From: Comamonadaceae bacterium UBA2121
Lineage (GTDB): Bacteria; Pseudomonadota; Gammaproteobacteria; Burkholderiales; Burkholderiaceae_C
Length of the DNA stretch: 64,000 nucleotides
NCBI GenBank assembly: GCA_002331385.1
Contig: DCYB01000001.1
Coordinates: 1 to 64,000, forward strand
Reading direction: 5' to 3'
Shown: positions 9,418 to 17,657 of the stretch, piece after piece
Layout of the letters: each line of letters opens with the position of its first letter
Numbering within the stretch: position 1 is the stretch's first letter
Notes under the pieces: generated by a model
Told to the model about the DNA's origin: nothing
Database searches by the model: none
The model's input: only the letters and a program-made list of their open reading frames with translations
Program-made: the position numbers and the translations under genes

Positions 9418-10680
9418 TCAGGGCCGCACCATCTTGCAGGTGGTTGGCTGTTCTGCCTTGTAGGCGGAAATCTGGCGGATCACACGAAAGCCGTAGCCCG
9501 AGCCCTCGACATCGAACTTCACACCGGGCGATCCCACGCGCTCCATCATGCCGACGACGAGGCTCTGCTGGAACTGGTGATCTGCCGCACGCATGACGCC
9601 ACGCTGGCCAAACAGGGTGACGTCCGCGTGCTCCAGCTTGCGGGCGATCTGCACCACATCACTGACGCTGCCCGCCTGCTCCAGCGCCTGAGCCAACGCC
9701 TCGATCATGAGCTGCATGCGCATGTGCACGTAGTCGTCCTGCGGCTTGGGGAAGCGCTTGCGGAAAGACTGGTAGAACGCTTCGCTCTCGGCCGTCTGCA
9801 CGTTGGGCAACCAGTCGGCCACCGCGATGACCTTGCCCACGCCCGCATCGCCCAGTGCGGCGGGCGCGCCCAGCGCATTGCCATAGAAGGTATAGAACAT
9901 GCCTTCATAGCCCACGTCACGCGCGGCTTTCACAAGCAAGGTCAGGTCGTTGCCCCAGTTGCCGGTGATGACGGCCTGCGCGCCACTGGCTTTGATCTTC
10001 ACGGCGTATGGCGCGAAGTCCTTGACGCGCCCCACAGGGTGCAGTTCTTGCGCCAGCACTTTCACGTCAGGGCGCTGGCGGGCGAGTTGCTCGCGCGCCT
10101 CGCGCAGCACGGCCTGTCCGAAGCTGTAGTCCTGACCGATGAGATACACGCCCTTGAGCGCCTTGTCCTCGCGGATCACGTCCATGAGCGCGGCGATGCG
10201 CATGTTGGCATGCGCGTCGAAACGGAAATGCCAGAAGCTGCAGCGCTCGTTGGTCAGCGAAGGCTCCACGGCAGAGTAATTCAGGAACAGCACGCGCTTG
10301 TCGGGTTCGCGCTCGTTGTGCTTGTTGATCGCCTCGATCAGCACCGACGCCGTTGCCGACGAATTGCCTTGCAGGATGACCCGCGCGCCCGCATCGATCG
10401 CCGCACGCAAGGCGGACAGCGCTTCTTCATTCTGGCCTTTGCTGTCAAAACGCTGGAGATCCAGTTTCACCACGCCGCGCTGGTTCACACGCTCGACCGC
10501 CCAGGCGATATTGCGCAGCACGGCTTCGCCGGTATTGGCGAACGGGCCGGACATGCTTTCAATCAGCGCGAGCTTGAGCACGCCATCCACGCGCGCGTTT
10601 GCCAGTGCCCATGCGGGCAGACACGCACCCAGCGCGAATGCTCCAGCCTTCAGCGCCAGACGTCGGGAAGTTGCAGTCAT
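9418..10680 (-). CDS. Branched-chain amino acid-type ABC transporter periplasmic receptor
   Basis: This 420-residue type I periplasmic binding protein of the LivK/Leu-Ile-Val group has an N-terminal signal with SRRLALKAGAFALGACLPAWA, a twin-arginine-like signal ending at an Ala-x-Ala cleavage site near residue 27. The mature part begins VLKLALIESMSGPFANTGEA, and GVYLIGQDYSFGQAV marks the second lobe. No permease or ATPase genes are adjacent, so it is an orphan receptor. The ligand cannot be assigned: relatives bind amino acids, aromatic acids, amides or urea. It converges with the Bcr/CflA gene, with 10 bases between stops. Confidence 0.85.
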   Translation of the reverse strand: MTATSRRLALKAGAFALGACLPAWALANARVDGVLKLALIESMSGPFANTGEAVLRNIAWAVERVNQRGVVKLDLQRFDSKGQNEEALSALRAAIDAGARVILQGNSSATASVLIEAINKHNEREPDKRVLFLNYSAVEPSLTNERCSFWHFRFDAHANMRIAALMDVIREDKALKGVYLIGQDYSFGQAVLREAREQLARQRPDVKVLAQELHPVGRVKDFAPYAVKIKASGAQAVITGNWGNDLTLLVKAARDVGYEGMFYTFYGNALGAPAALGDAGVGKVIAVADWLPNVQTAESEAFYQSFRKRFPKPQDDYVHMRMQLMIEALAQALEQAGSVSDVVQIARKLEHADVTLFGQRGVMRAADHQFQQSLVVGMMERVGSPGVKFDVEGSGYGFRVIRQISAYKAEQPTTCKMVRP

Positions 10681-10748
10681 CAGAAATTACCAGTGAGAAA
10701 TCACACAAACCAAACGGGCCATCATGGCACGGCCAACGTGCACGGCGC

Positions 10749-11603
10749 TTACTCCACCATGAGTTTTTCAATCATGTTGTCGATGGGCGATTCGGACACC
10801 GCGCCCGACGCGGGCTTGTCAGCGGCCGAAGGCGTTGCAGCAGCAGCAGCTTCTGGCGCCGCCGTGTCGCGCAGGCTGGTGTCCCGGCGATCTTCTGCGG
10901 CTTCCGTGTGCTGCGCCGGTAGCGCAGCCGTTGGCACGGGTTGCTGGGCCGGAACGCTACCGGTGGTCGTTTGCGCGGCCTTGCCCTTTCCGAGGGCCGG
11001 CGCTTCGGGAACCGGCTCCGGCAGCACCGGGCGGGTGCCGGGCGCGGCCAGTGGTACGTAGCGATCGAACAGCAAGAAGAAGCGCTCGTAGAACTTGGGG
11101 TCGGAAACCGTTTCACTGCCCACTTTCACCAACGTGTCTTCGGTCGCACTCACCGGCAAGGACACGGAGCCAATGGCACCCACGCCCAGCGACGCGGAGT
11201 TATTGATCTTCTTTATCACGTAACGGTCTTGCAGCGCACTCGCATAGGCGGCGGTGCGCTCGTCATTCGTGCTTTCGGGCGCGCAGACCACGCGCATTTC
11301 CACCTGATAGTGGATGTCGTTGGTGGGCTGGTAGTACTTGCGCCCCGTGACCCGTTCGCTCGTAGCGGTGTCCACCAGATACCCCTGACTGAGCAACGCG
11401 CGCCGCGCGGCCTCGCAAGTGCGTCCTTGCGAGGCTTCGACATGGCGCGTGAACATGCCGGAGTTGTCGAAGTCGGCAGCGCTGAAGGACACATTCCGGT
11501 CCAGACCGGGCATGGTTTCAGGCAACGAAGTACAGGCAGAGAGCAGGCTGACACCGGCAAGGCTGATGACAGCAAGTCTGAAGAGGGTGCGAACAGGAAA
11601 CAT
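10749..11603 (-). CDS. DUF2242 domain lipoprotein
   Basis: This is a predicted outer-membrane or periplasmic lipoprotein of 284 residues. The start MFPVRTLFRLAVISLAGVSL leads to a lipobox LLSAC within the first 25 residues. An upstream in-frame ATG at 11693 would bury the signal, so I reject it. The DUF2242 region runs from about residue 40 to 200 and includes FDNSGMFTRHVEASQGRTCE, ACEAARRALLSQGYLVD-like text and KFYERFFLLFDRYVPL. The last 80 residues are Pro/Ala-rich and look disordered. I know no function for DUF2242. Confidence 0.8.
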   Translation of the reverse strand: MFPVRTLFRLAVISLAGVSLLSACTSLPETMPGLDRNVSFSAADFDNSGMFTRHVEASQGRTCEAARRALLSQGYLVDTATSERVTGRKYYQPTNDIHYQVEMRVVCAPESTNDERTAAYASALQDRYVIKKINNSASLGVGAIGSVSLPVSATEDTLVKVGSETVSDPKFYERFFLLFDRYVPLAAPGTRPVLPEPVPEAPALGKGKAAQTTTGSVPAQQPVPTAALPAQHTEAAEDRRDTSLRDTAAPEAAAAATPSAADKPASGAVSESPIDNMIEKLMVE

Positions 11604-11739
11604 ACGGCAGAAGAACGGCCCTAAGGGCAACACTAAAAATCTTGCAGGCTCCGGCTCTTGAAATGCCGGAACGCCCACCCATTTTCTCAACAAGCGCGCG
11701 ATAGGTTTAAAAAATTCCGTATCCCACAGGAGCTTAGAG

Positions 11740-12120
11740 ATGATTTTCGCACCCGTTATCCATCGTCATGCAACATTCGGTCTCCCACGTGTGTCAGACG
11801 CCGCCTTGCAGCGTTTCATGCAGAACACGCTGCACGCAGCGCAGCCCAACGATGTGCAGGTGAGCAAGGATGACCATGGCGTGACGCTGCAACTGGACGT
11901 GCCCGGCCTGAGCCGCGAGCAGATTCAGATCCGCATTGAAGGCAAGCAGGTCCACCTCACCAGCGTGGAAGGCGCACCTCGCAGCGTTCGCCGCAGTTGG
12001 GAACTGGCCGAAGAGATCGACACCGCAGCCAGCTCCGCGAAGCTGGAGCATGGCGTGCTGACGCTGCATCTGGCCAAGCTCGCACCCGTTGACAAGAGCG
12101 TTCAGCTCACCATCAATTGA
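11740..12120 (+). CDS. Small heat shock protein, Hsp20/alpha-crystallin family
   Basis: This 126-residue ATP-independent holdase is expected to bind unfolding proteins in the cytoplasm. The alpha-crystallin domain spans about residues 36-126: VSKDDHGVTLQLDVPGLSRE, then QIRIEGKQVHLTS and the second conserved strand KLEHGVLTLHLAKL. The C-terminus lacks a clear IxI anchoring motif after the domain, so oligomerisation may differ from larger Hsp20 proteins. The start ATG has AGGAG seven bases upstream. Two consecutive inverted repeats follow the gene. Confidence 0.9.
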   Translation: MIFAPVIHRHATFGLPRVSDAALQRFMQNTLHAAQPNDVQVSKDDHGVTLQLDVPGLSREQIQIRIEGKQVHLTSVEGAPRSVRRSWELAEEIDTAASSAKLEHGVLTLHLAKLAPVDKSVQLTIN

Positions 12121-12130
12121 TGATGGGAGC

Positions 12131-12155
12131 GCGCTGACAGATCCTCTGTCAGCGC
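12131..12155. repeat. Perfect inverted repeat after the hsp20 gene
   Basis: GCGCTGACAG and CTGTCAGCGC form a perfect 10-bp stem with a 5-base loop. No T-run follows it. It sits ahead of a clear intrinsic terminator and may stabilise the hsp20 mRNA 3' end. Confidence 0.7.
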
Positions 12156-12172
12156 ATTCGATTCATGAGCAC

Positions 12173-12200
12173 AAAAAGGCGGCATTGAGCCGCCTTTTTT
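12173..12200. terminator. Bidirectional intrinsic terminator between hsp20 and tsaD
   Basis: The stem GGCGGC/GCCGCC is flanked by five A residues on the left and six T residues on the right, with loop ATTGA. The A-run and T-run make it usable from both strands, which fits the convergent hsp20 (+) and tsaD (-) genes. Confidence 0.9.
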
Positions 12201-12220
12201 GTTGCTGCGCACATGGCGGA

Positions 12221-13261
12221 TCAGACCAGCGTATCGAGCGGCCAGCGGGGTTTGACGTCAAAGGAATACTCGCGCTGGGCGGGCTCACGCCCCGCTTGCA
12301 GGCGCATGGCAGCGGCCATGGCAATCATGGCACCGTTGTCGGTGCACAGATGCATCTCCGGATAGTGCACGCGCACCTTGCGCTTGGCACATGCGGCATT
12401 GAGCTGCTCGCGCAATGGCTTGTTGGCTCCGACACCTCCGGCCACCACCACGCGTTTCATGCCGGTCTGCTCCAGTGCAGCGAGCGTCTTCTTGACCAGC
12501 ACTTCCACGATCGCCGCCTGCGTGCTCGCGGCAAGGTCGGCCTTGCGCGCCTCCAGATCGTCGCCCAGCTTCTTCGCCTGCGTGAGCACGGCGGTCTTGA
12601 GCCCGGCAAATGAAAAATCCAGATCGCCGGAATGCAGCAATGGCCGAGGCAGCTTGAATGCTTTTTCGTCGCCCGACTCGGCCAGCCTGGAAAGAATCGG
12701 CCCACCGGGATAAGGCAGCCCCATCAGCTTGGCGGATTTGTCGAACGCTTCGCCCGCGGCATCGTCGATGGTTTCGCCCAGAATTTCATAGGCCCCCACA
12801 CCGTCCACGCGCATGAGTTGCGTATGGCCGCCAGAGACCAGCAAGGCGACGAAGGGAAATTCCGGCGGATTGGCGCTCAGGAACGGCGACAGCAAATGCC
12901 CTTCCAGATGGTGCACGCCCAGCACGGGCCGATCCAGCGCCGCCGCGAGCGAGCAGGCCACGCCCGCGCCGACCAGCAAGGCACCGGCCAAGCCCGGGCC
13001 GCGCGTGAAGGCGACCACATCGACGTCCGACAACTGCACGCCTGCATCGTCCAGCACGCGCTCGGTCAACGGCAGCACGCGACGGATATGGTCGCGGCTG
13101 GCCAGTTCCGGCACCACACCGCCATAGGCGCGGTGCATCTCGATCTGGCTGTGCAGCGCATGGGACAGCAAAACGGGCACACCCCCATCATCCGGCGTGC
13201 GCACCAAGGCGACGCCGGTCTCATCACAGGAGGATTCGAACCCCAGAATCAACGAACTCAT
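12221..13261 (-). CDS. tsaD: tRNA N6-adenosine threonylcarbamoyltransferase
   Basis: TsaD transfers the threonylcarbamoyl group to A37 of ANN-decoding tRNAs, working with TsaB, TsaE and TsaC. It is 346 residues long, the normal size. The ASKHA-type ATPase signature begins ILGFESSCDETGVAL. The metal-binding histidines are in VHHLEGHLLSP, and SGGHTQLM, GEAFDKSAKLMGLPYPGGP and CTDNGAMIA are all intact. It is transcribed toward a shared terminator with hsp20. Confidence 0.97.
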   Translation of the reverse strand: MSSLILGFESSCDETGVALVRTPDDGGVPVLLSHALHSQIEMHRAYGGVVPELASRDHIRRVLPLTERVLDDAGVQLSDVDVVAFTRGPGLAGALLVGAGVACSLAAALDRPVLGVHHLEGHLLSPFLSANPPEFPFVALLVSGGHTQLMRVDGVGAYEILGETIDDAAGEAFDKSAKLMGLPYPGGPILSRLAESGDEKAFKLPRPLLHSGDLDFSFAGLKTAVLTQAKKLGDDLEARKADLAASTQAAIVEVLVKKTLAALEQTGMKRVVVAGGVGANKPLREQLNAACAKRKVRVHYPEMHLCTDNGAMIAMAAAMRLQAGREPAQREYSFDVKPRWPLDTLV

Positions 13262-13348
13262 GGGGCGTAAGTGTAGTGGTCTGCCGATTCAGCGGCTGGA
13301 ACAGGGAAATGCAACGGCGCCCTACCCAAGAGCGTCGGACCCGATCCA

Positions 13349-13795
13349 TCAGGTCATCGCGCCACCGGTGATGTACTGCTCCATCTGCTCGATGAGGAAC
13401 TGCTGGTGCGACATGATGTTCTTCACCAGATCGCCAATGGACACCAGTCCCACTACCTTGCCGTCCGCCACCACGGGCAGGTGACGGATGCGGTTGTTCG
13501 TCATGAGGGCCATGCACTCTTCCGTGCTGTGATCGAGATGGACGAAGCGCACGGCGCGCGTCATGACCTCGCTGATGGGCGTATCACCTGAAGAACGGCC
13601 CAAGAGCACCACTTTGCGCGCATAGTCACGCTCGGAAAAGATGCCCTCGATCGCGCCTTTGGCGTCAAGTACCAGCAATGCGCCGATGCCCTTGTCGGCC
13701 ATGAGTTTCAAGGCACTCAGGATGGTGTCGGTAGGTGCTACAGAGAAAACCTGCGCGGCAGGTTTGGACTTCAGAACTTCGGCAACCGTCGTCAT
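13349..13795 (-). CDS. Two-CBS-domain protein
   Basis: This 148-residue protein is built of two CBS repeats forming one Bateman module: residues about 10-60 (DTILSALKLMADKGIGALLV) and 78-130 (STEECMALMTNNRIRHLPVV). Such modules bind adenine nucleotides and sense cell energy or redox state. No catalytic domain is attached, so it probably regulates a partner or acts as a stress protein. It is monocistronic. The 87-base gap to tsaD shows no clear terminator. Confidence 0.9.
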   Translation of the reverse strand: MTTVAEVLKSKPAAQVFSVAPTDTILSALKLMADKGIGALLVLDAKGAIEGIFSERDYARKVVLLGRSSGDTPISEVMTRAVRFVHLDHSTEECMALMTNNRIRHLPVVADGKVVGLVSIGDLVKNIMSHQQFLIEQMEQYITGGAMT

Positions 13796-13970
13796 GATGA
13801 GCTCCCCAAATGGAAATTAGCGTCAAACTGTGCTTTAGCGGATTCTGAACATGGATTCTCTACGTGCCATGTTTCAGAAATGCAAACACAGTGTTGACCA
13901 AGCTGCACCGTTGCGCAACTGGGCTCTCACCTGATCCACCGAGGCGTTGGAAACCGAATGCAACGTGAAC

Positions 13971-13995
13971 GAGGCGGCAAGTCGCTCACCGCCTC
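13971..13995. repeat. Hairpin downstream of the DUF937 gene
   Basis: GAGGCGG and CCGCCTC form a 7-bp perfect stem with an 11-base loop, 22 bases past the DUF937 stop on the minus strand. No T-run follows, so this may be a weak terminator or an mRNA end stabiliser. Confidence 0.5.
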
Positions 13996-14016
13996 GCGCA
14001 TCCGGCTGCGCAAATG

Positions 14017-14673
14017 TCAACGGCGATTGAGGAAGCTCGTGCCCATCTTGAGCAGATCACCGACGCCCACTTGGCCGTCGCCATCCTGATCCAGCAAGCT
14101 ACCAAGCAGTCCGCCGCCCAAGCCGCCTTGCTGCTGCACGCGGCTCTTTTCCTGCCCCAGCATATTGCCCAGACCGCCCGCATCCATGCCGCCCGCGCTC
14201 ACGCGCTGCGCCAGGAATGCCATCACGATGGGTGCCAGAATCTTCAGCAACTGGCCACCATTCGCTCCCAGACCGGATGCCTGCCCCAGACCGCTTTCCG
14301 CGCGCTGCTGATTGCCGCCAAAGATGTGGCCCAGAATATCTGCGCCCGAGGTCGGCGCGCGGCCCGCACCTGCGCCCGCCCCGCCCAGCACGGATCCCAG
14401 CAAGCCGCCCAGATCCAGTCCGCCCAGGCCCATGGCCTGCGCAGGCTGCTGTGCGGGCGCATGGTCTTGCAGCGCGCCCCACAGCGCAGCGGCACCGCCG
14501 GGCTGCTGCGCGTTGTTGCCCATGGCTCCGAGCAGCATCGGCAACGCCATGCCCACCGCGTCACCTGCGGCCTGCTGGTTGGTGCCCAGTTGCTGGGCGA
14601 TCTGCTGCATGGGCGCACCCTGCAGTTGAGACATCAGCTCTTCCACCAGAGATGCGTTGTTGGTCGTGTTCAT
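14017..14673 (-). CDS. DUF937 protein with a C-terminal EF-hand-like calcium loop
   Basis: This 218-residue protein is rich in Gly, Ala and Gln. The DUF937/YidB-like helical region covers residues about 5-60 (LVEELMSQLQGAPMQQIAQQ and VGMALPMLLGAMGNNAQQ). A glycine-rich middle follows, then a second helical part (LLKILAPIVMAFLAQRVSAG). Near the C-terminus is DQDGDGQVGVGDLL, which matches the DxDxDG calcium-binding loop of EF-hand or dockerin-type repeats. The ATG at 14673 has AAAGGA nine bases upstream, which selects it over a TTG at 14679. The role is unknown. Confidence 0.85.
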   Translation of the reverse strand: MNTTNNASLVEELMSQLQGAPMQQIAQQLGTNQQAAGDAVGMALPMLLGAMGNNAQQPGGAAALWGALQDHAPAQQPAQAMGLGGLDLGGLLGSVLGGAGAGAGRAPTSGADILGHIFGGNQQRAESGLGQASGLGANGGQLLKILAPIVMAFLAQRVSAGGMDAGGLGNMLGQEKSRVQQQGGLGGGLLGSLLDQDGDGQVGVGDLLKMGTSFLNRR

Positions 14674-14840
14674 GGACAATCCTTTGAAATGAGAAGTGCC
14701 CCGGCGAGTCTCCGGGAGGTCAACATTCGATGTTATGCGGCGAACGTGAATCTACACACTTGCAAACCCCTACTGTTGAAAAACAAACGATAGTTAACAA
14801 ATCGGGTGCCATCGCGCGTAACTGTGCGCAAAGCCTGCGT

Positions 14841-15602
14841 TCAGCCGGCGGAAAGCTCCAGGCGAAAGCCCACGCCATAGACTGAGCGGATCAGATCGGC
14901 CCGCGCATCCACTGACGCCAGTTTGCGGCGCAGGTTCTTGATGTGGCTGTCGATGGCGCGGTCGTTCACCGAGCGCGGATCGTCATGCAGGCGTGCCAGC
15001 AACTGGTCGCGCGTGAACGCATGGCCCGGAGCCGAGAGCAGCACGCGCAGCAGGCGGAATTCCACCGGCGTCAACTCCAGCAGCACACCCCGGAAATACG
15101 CGCGATAGGCCTCCGTATCCACCCAGATCTGCGCTTGTTGCCGCGCATGCGCACTGCTGCGTTCGGCCTGCTGCTGCGTACGACGCAAGATGGCCTTGAC
15201 GCGGGCAATCACTTCACGCGGACTGAAGGGTGTCTTGCAGATGTAGTCGTCCGCCCCTGCTTCCAGCCCATTGAGCCGGTCGGCCTCTTCCACGCGGGCG
15301 GTGAGCATGACCACCGGAACATCGCTGAAACTGCGCAGTTCGCGGCACAGATCGATGCCATCGCGCCCCGGCAACATCACATCGAGCAGCACCAGATCGG
15401 GCTCGCGCGCACGCACCTGTTGCACCACCTGGCTGCCGTCCGCATGCCAGTCGGCCTCATAGCCCGCAGCGCGCAGATAGTCCATCAACAGCGCCGCCAG
15501 CTTGGGCTCGTCCTCCACCACCAGCACATGTGCGCTGGGGCGCAGACCCGCATCGTCTGGGGTGCCAAGCATGCTGTGCACGTCGTTGCTCAACCGGTTC
15601 AT
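14841..15602 (-). CDS. baeR: OmpR-family response regulator, BaeR-like
   Basis: This 253-residue regulator has a receiver domain (about residues 25-140) and a winged-helix DNA-binding domain (about 155-250). The phospho-acceptor Asp lies in PDLVLLDVMLPGRDG. The receiver switch region VVMLTARVEEADRLNGLEAG and DDYIC, and the effector segment RAIDSHIKNLRRKLAS, closely follow BaeR. A Thr sits between the conserved switch Lys and Pro (CKTPFSPREV, against CKPYSPREV in E. coli BaeR). It overlaps the kinase gene by 4 bases (ATGA) and lies near a divergent RND efflux operon, the usual BaeR target. Confidence 0.9.
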   Translation of the reverse strand: MNRLSNDVHSMLGTPDDAGLRPSAHVLVVEDEPKLAALLMDYLRAAGYEADWHADGSQVVQQVRAREPDLVLLDVMLPGRDGIDLCRELRSFSDVPVVMLTARVEEADRLNGLEAGADDYICKTPFSPREVIARVKAILRRTQQQAERSSAHARQQAQIWVDTEAYRAYFRGVLLELTPVEFRLLRVLLSAPGHAFTRDQLLARLHDDPRSVNDRAIDSHIKNLRRKLASVDARADLIRSVYGVGFRLELSAG

Positions 15603-17080
15603 GGCTCGCCTCCCGGCAGGTTTGCCACGTCCGGCAATGCAGTGCCCTTGAGTGGCAGCATGATGGTCAGCTCCAGCCCGCCCAAAGGCGACGCGTGCGC
15701 CGTCATCTTGCCCTGATGCGCTTGCACGATGCGCTGGCAGATCGCCAATCCCAGCCCTGCCCCGCCGCTGGCGCGACTGCGCGAGCCTTCCACGCGGTAG
15801 AAGCGATCGAACAGACGCGACAGATGCTCTGGCTCCACGCCGGGTGCCGAATCACTGAACACCAGTTGCGCCTGGGCGCCCACGCGGCGCGCGACGATGT
15901 CGAGCCGGCCACCCCGGTCGGTGTAGCGCAGGGAGTTTTCCAGAAGATTGCTGATGAGTTGGCGCAGCCGCCGCGCGTCACCGGACACCAGCAGTTCCTC
16001 GCCCTCGCAGCGCCAACGCACGTCGATGCCCGAGTCGGCCAGTCGCTGGCCGCACCCATTGCAAGTGGCGCGGAGCAACTCCAGCAAGTCCAGTGGTGTG
16101 TGATGAAAGGTCATCGCCCCCGCTTCGGCCAAAGAGAGGTCGTACAGATCGCTGACCAGCTTGTTCAGCGTCGACACCTCGGCCTGCAAGGATTGGAGGG
16201 ATTCGCGCGTGAGCGGACGCACGCCGTCCTCGATGGCCTCCAGCTCGCCGTGTAGCACACCCAGCGGCGTACGCAGTTCGTGCGAGAGATCGGCCATGAA
16301 ATCACGCCGCATTTTCTCGTTGCGCTCCAGCGCCTGAGCCATCTGGTTGAAGTCGCCCGCCAGTTGCCCGAGTTCATCGCGCGATGGCACCTCCACCCGG
16401 CTGGCATAGTCGCCCGCAGACAGACGGCGCGTGGCCCGCGCCATCTCGCGCACCGGTTTGAGCAGCACACGCGCCAGCCATAACGCCACCAGCGCCGCCA
16501 ACAGCACCGACACTGCGCCCATCGTCCAACTCGCGCGGTACTGGTTTTTCTCGAAACGCACATCACCGGCTGCGGTCACGCTTTCAAACCGTGCAGTGAC
16601 CACATAGCCCACCACTTTGCCATCCACGATCAGCGGCGATCGCGGACCGTCGTGCGGCACGGCAGTGAAGCCCACGACGAACTGTCCGTTTTCATCAAGC
16701 AAGGTCGTGCGCAGCAGCACGCCCGTCAACTCCGCCAAGGGTGGCGAGGGCTCGACGGCTCCAGCTCCGGAATTGAGGCTGCCGGGCTGCGCATCGAGTC
16801 CCGGCAAGGGCCGGAGAATATGAAACCACGCCCGGCGATTGCCGCGCAGGAACTCCCAGTTATGCCCGTTCTCGGTATACGCCTTCACGATGCGCGGGCG
16901 TGCCGCCTCCAGCCGCTGGGACTCCTGCTCATTCAGGTAGCCGAGAAATCCACGATTGAAACTCCACTGCGCTGCCAGCGCCATCGCGACCACAACGCAC
17001 ACTGCCGTCAACAAGACGGCAAAGAACAGCTTGCCGGTGATTCCGGGCTGCCAACGATTCCAGGATCTGATCAGGTCCAT
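15599..17080 (-). CDS. baeS: Sensor histidine kinase, BaeS-like
   Basis: This 493-residue membrane kinase is the partner of the adjacent regulator. One helix lies near residues 16-38 (LFFAVLLTAVCVVVAMALAA) and a second near 187-210. They enclose a periplasmic sensor domain, followed by a HAMP linker (LLKPVREMARATRRLSAGDY). The H box is FMADLSHELRTPLGVLHGEL, the N box is LISNLLENSLRYTD, and the G2 region is GGAGLGLAICQRIVQAH. The ATG at 17080 gives MDLIRSWNRWQPGITGKLFF. An upstream in-frame start at 17140 lacks support. Confidence 0.9.
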   Translation of the reverse strand: MDLIRSWNRWQPGITGKLFFAVLLTAVCVVVAMALAAQWSFNRGFLGYLNEQESQRLEAARPRIVKAYTENGHNWEFLRGNRRAWFHILRPLPGLDAQPGSLNSGAGAVEPSPPLAELTGVLLRTTLLDENGQFVVGFTAVPHDGPRSPLIVDGKVVGYVVTARFESVTAAGDVRFEKNQYRASWTMGAVSVLLAALVALWLARVLLKPVREMARATRRLSAGDYASRVEVPSRDELGQLAGDFNQMAQALERNEKMRRDFMADLSHELRTPLGVLHGELEAIEDGVRPLTRESLQSLQAEVSTLNKLVSDLYDLSLAEAGAMTFHHTPLDLLELLRATCNGCGQRLADSGIDVRWRCEGEELLVSGDARRLRQLISNLLENSLRYTDRGGRLDIVARRVGAQAQLVFSDSAPGVEPEHLSRLFDRFYRVEGSRSRASGGAGLGLAICQRIVQAHQGKMTAHASPLGGLELTIMLPLKGTALPDVANLPGGEP

Positions 17081-17657
17081 TGCTACGGTAAATATTCTGT
17101 CTCCCGGGCCACTCCAACCTGAAGAGACTTCCAGCGCCAACGGGTCCGCAAGGCGGCATGCAGCGGTTGCGAAAAAGTGACTCCCCCATAAGAAGGAGTA
17201 TGAAGGACGGCACGGCCACGGGGCGTGGGCCCGCCATCACTCCTTGAAAGAGTAAGCGGCGCGCTTGCAGTTCCTGCGCACAGCGGCTGCCTAAAGCGAC
17301 GGCCCTGTTGCAAAACAAAGCCAGCACCTTTTGTGGCGTCAGCCCCACGACATCCCTGCCCACACTGTGGTTTCATTGAGATTAACGGGTTTTCAACTAC
17401 GGAGTTTTTTGTTACAGCACGGAAAATAACCCTCCGGAATCCCACCCGTTCAGGCTCGCATCGATCGGTTGAGAAGGAAATAGGCCCCGCGAACAAGTGC
17501 CAAATGTCAATTGACAGGCAACCAGCACACGAGCCGCCCGCTTTCCATGAACTCAATAGGCTTTCGCGCATCTTGAAAGGGAGTCCGGCTCCCAGTTTTC
17601 TCCCATATTGGCGTTCAGAATGGACGCTCCCCTGAGTTTCGAGATTTGCGCTTGTTC
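17081..17657. promoter_or_regulatory. Divergent control region between baeS and the RND operon
   Basis: These 577 bases separate the two-component system from the efflux operon and should hold both promoters. I see no convincing protein. A 162-codon minus-strand frame (17083-17571) has no family resemblance, uses the region without a ribosome binding site and ends against baeS. I could not find a clear copy of the enterobacterial BaeR box. Confidence 0.5.

Noticed and set aside
17083..17571. 162-codon minus-strand frame in the baeS-efflux intergenic region
   Set aside because: No family resemblance, no ribosome binding site, and the composition shifts along the frame.
17081..17657. BaeR box of the enterobacterial type
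   Set aside because: No close match could be found by eye. Target recognition may differ in this lineage.
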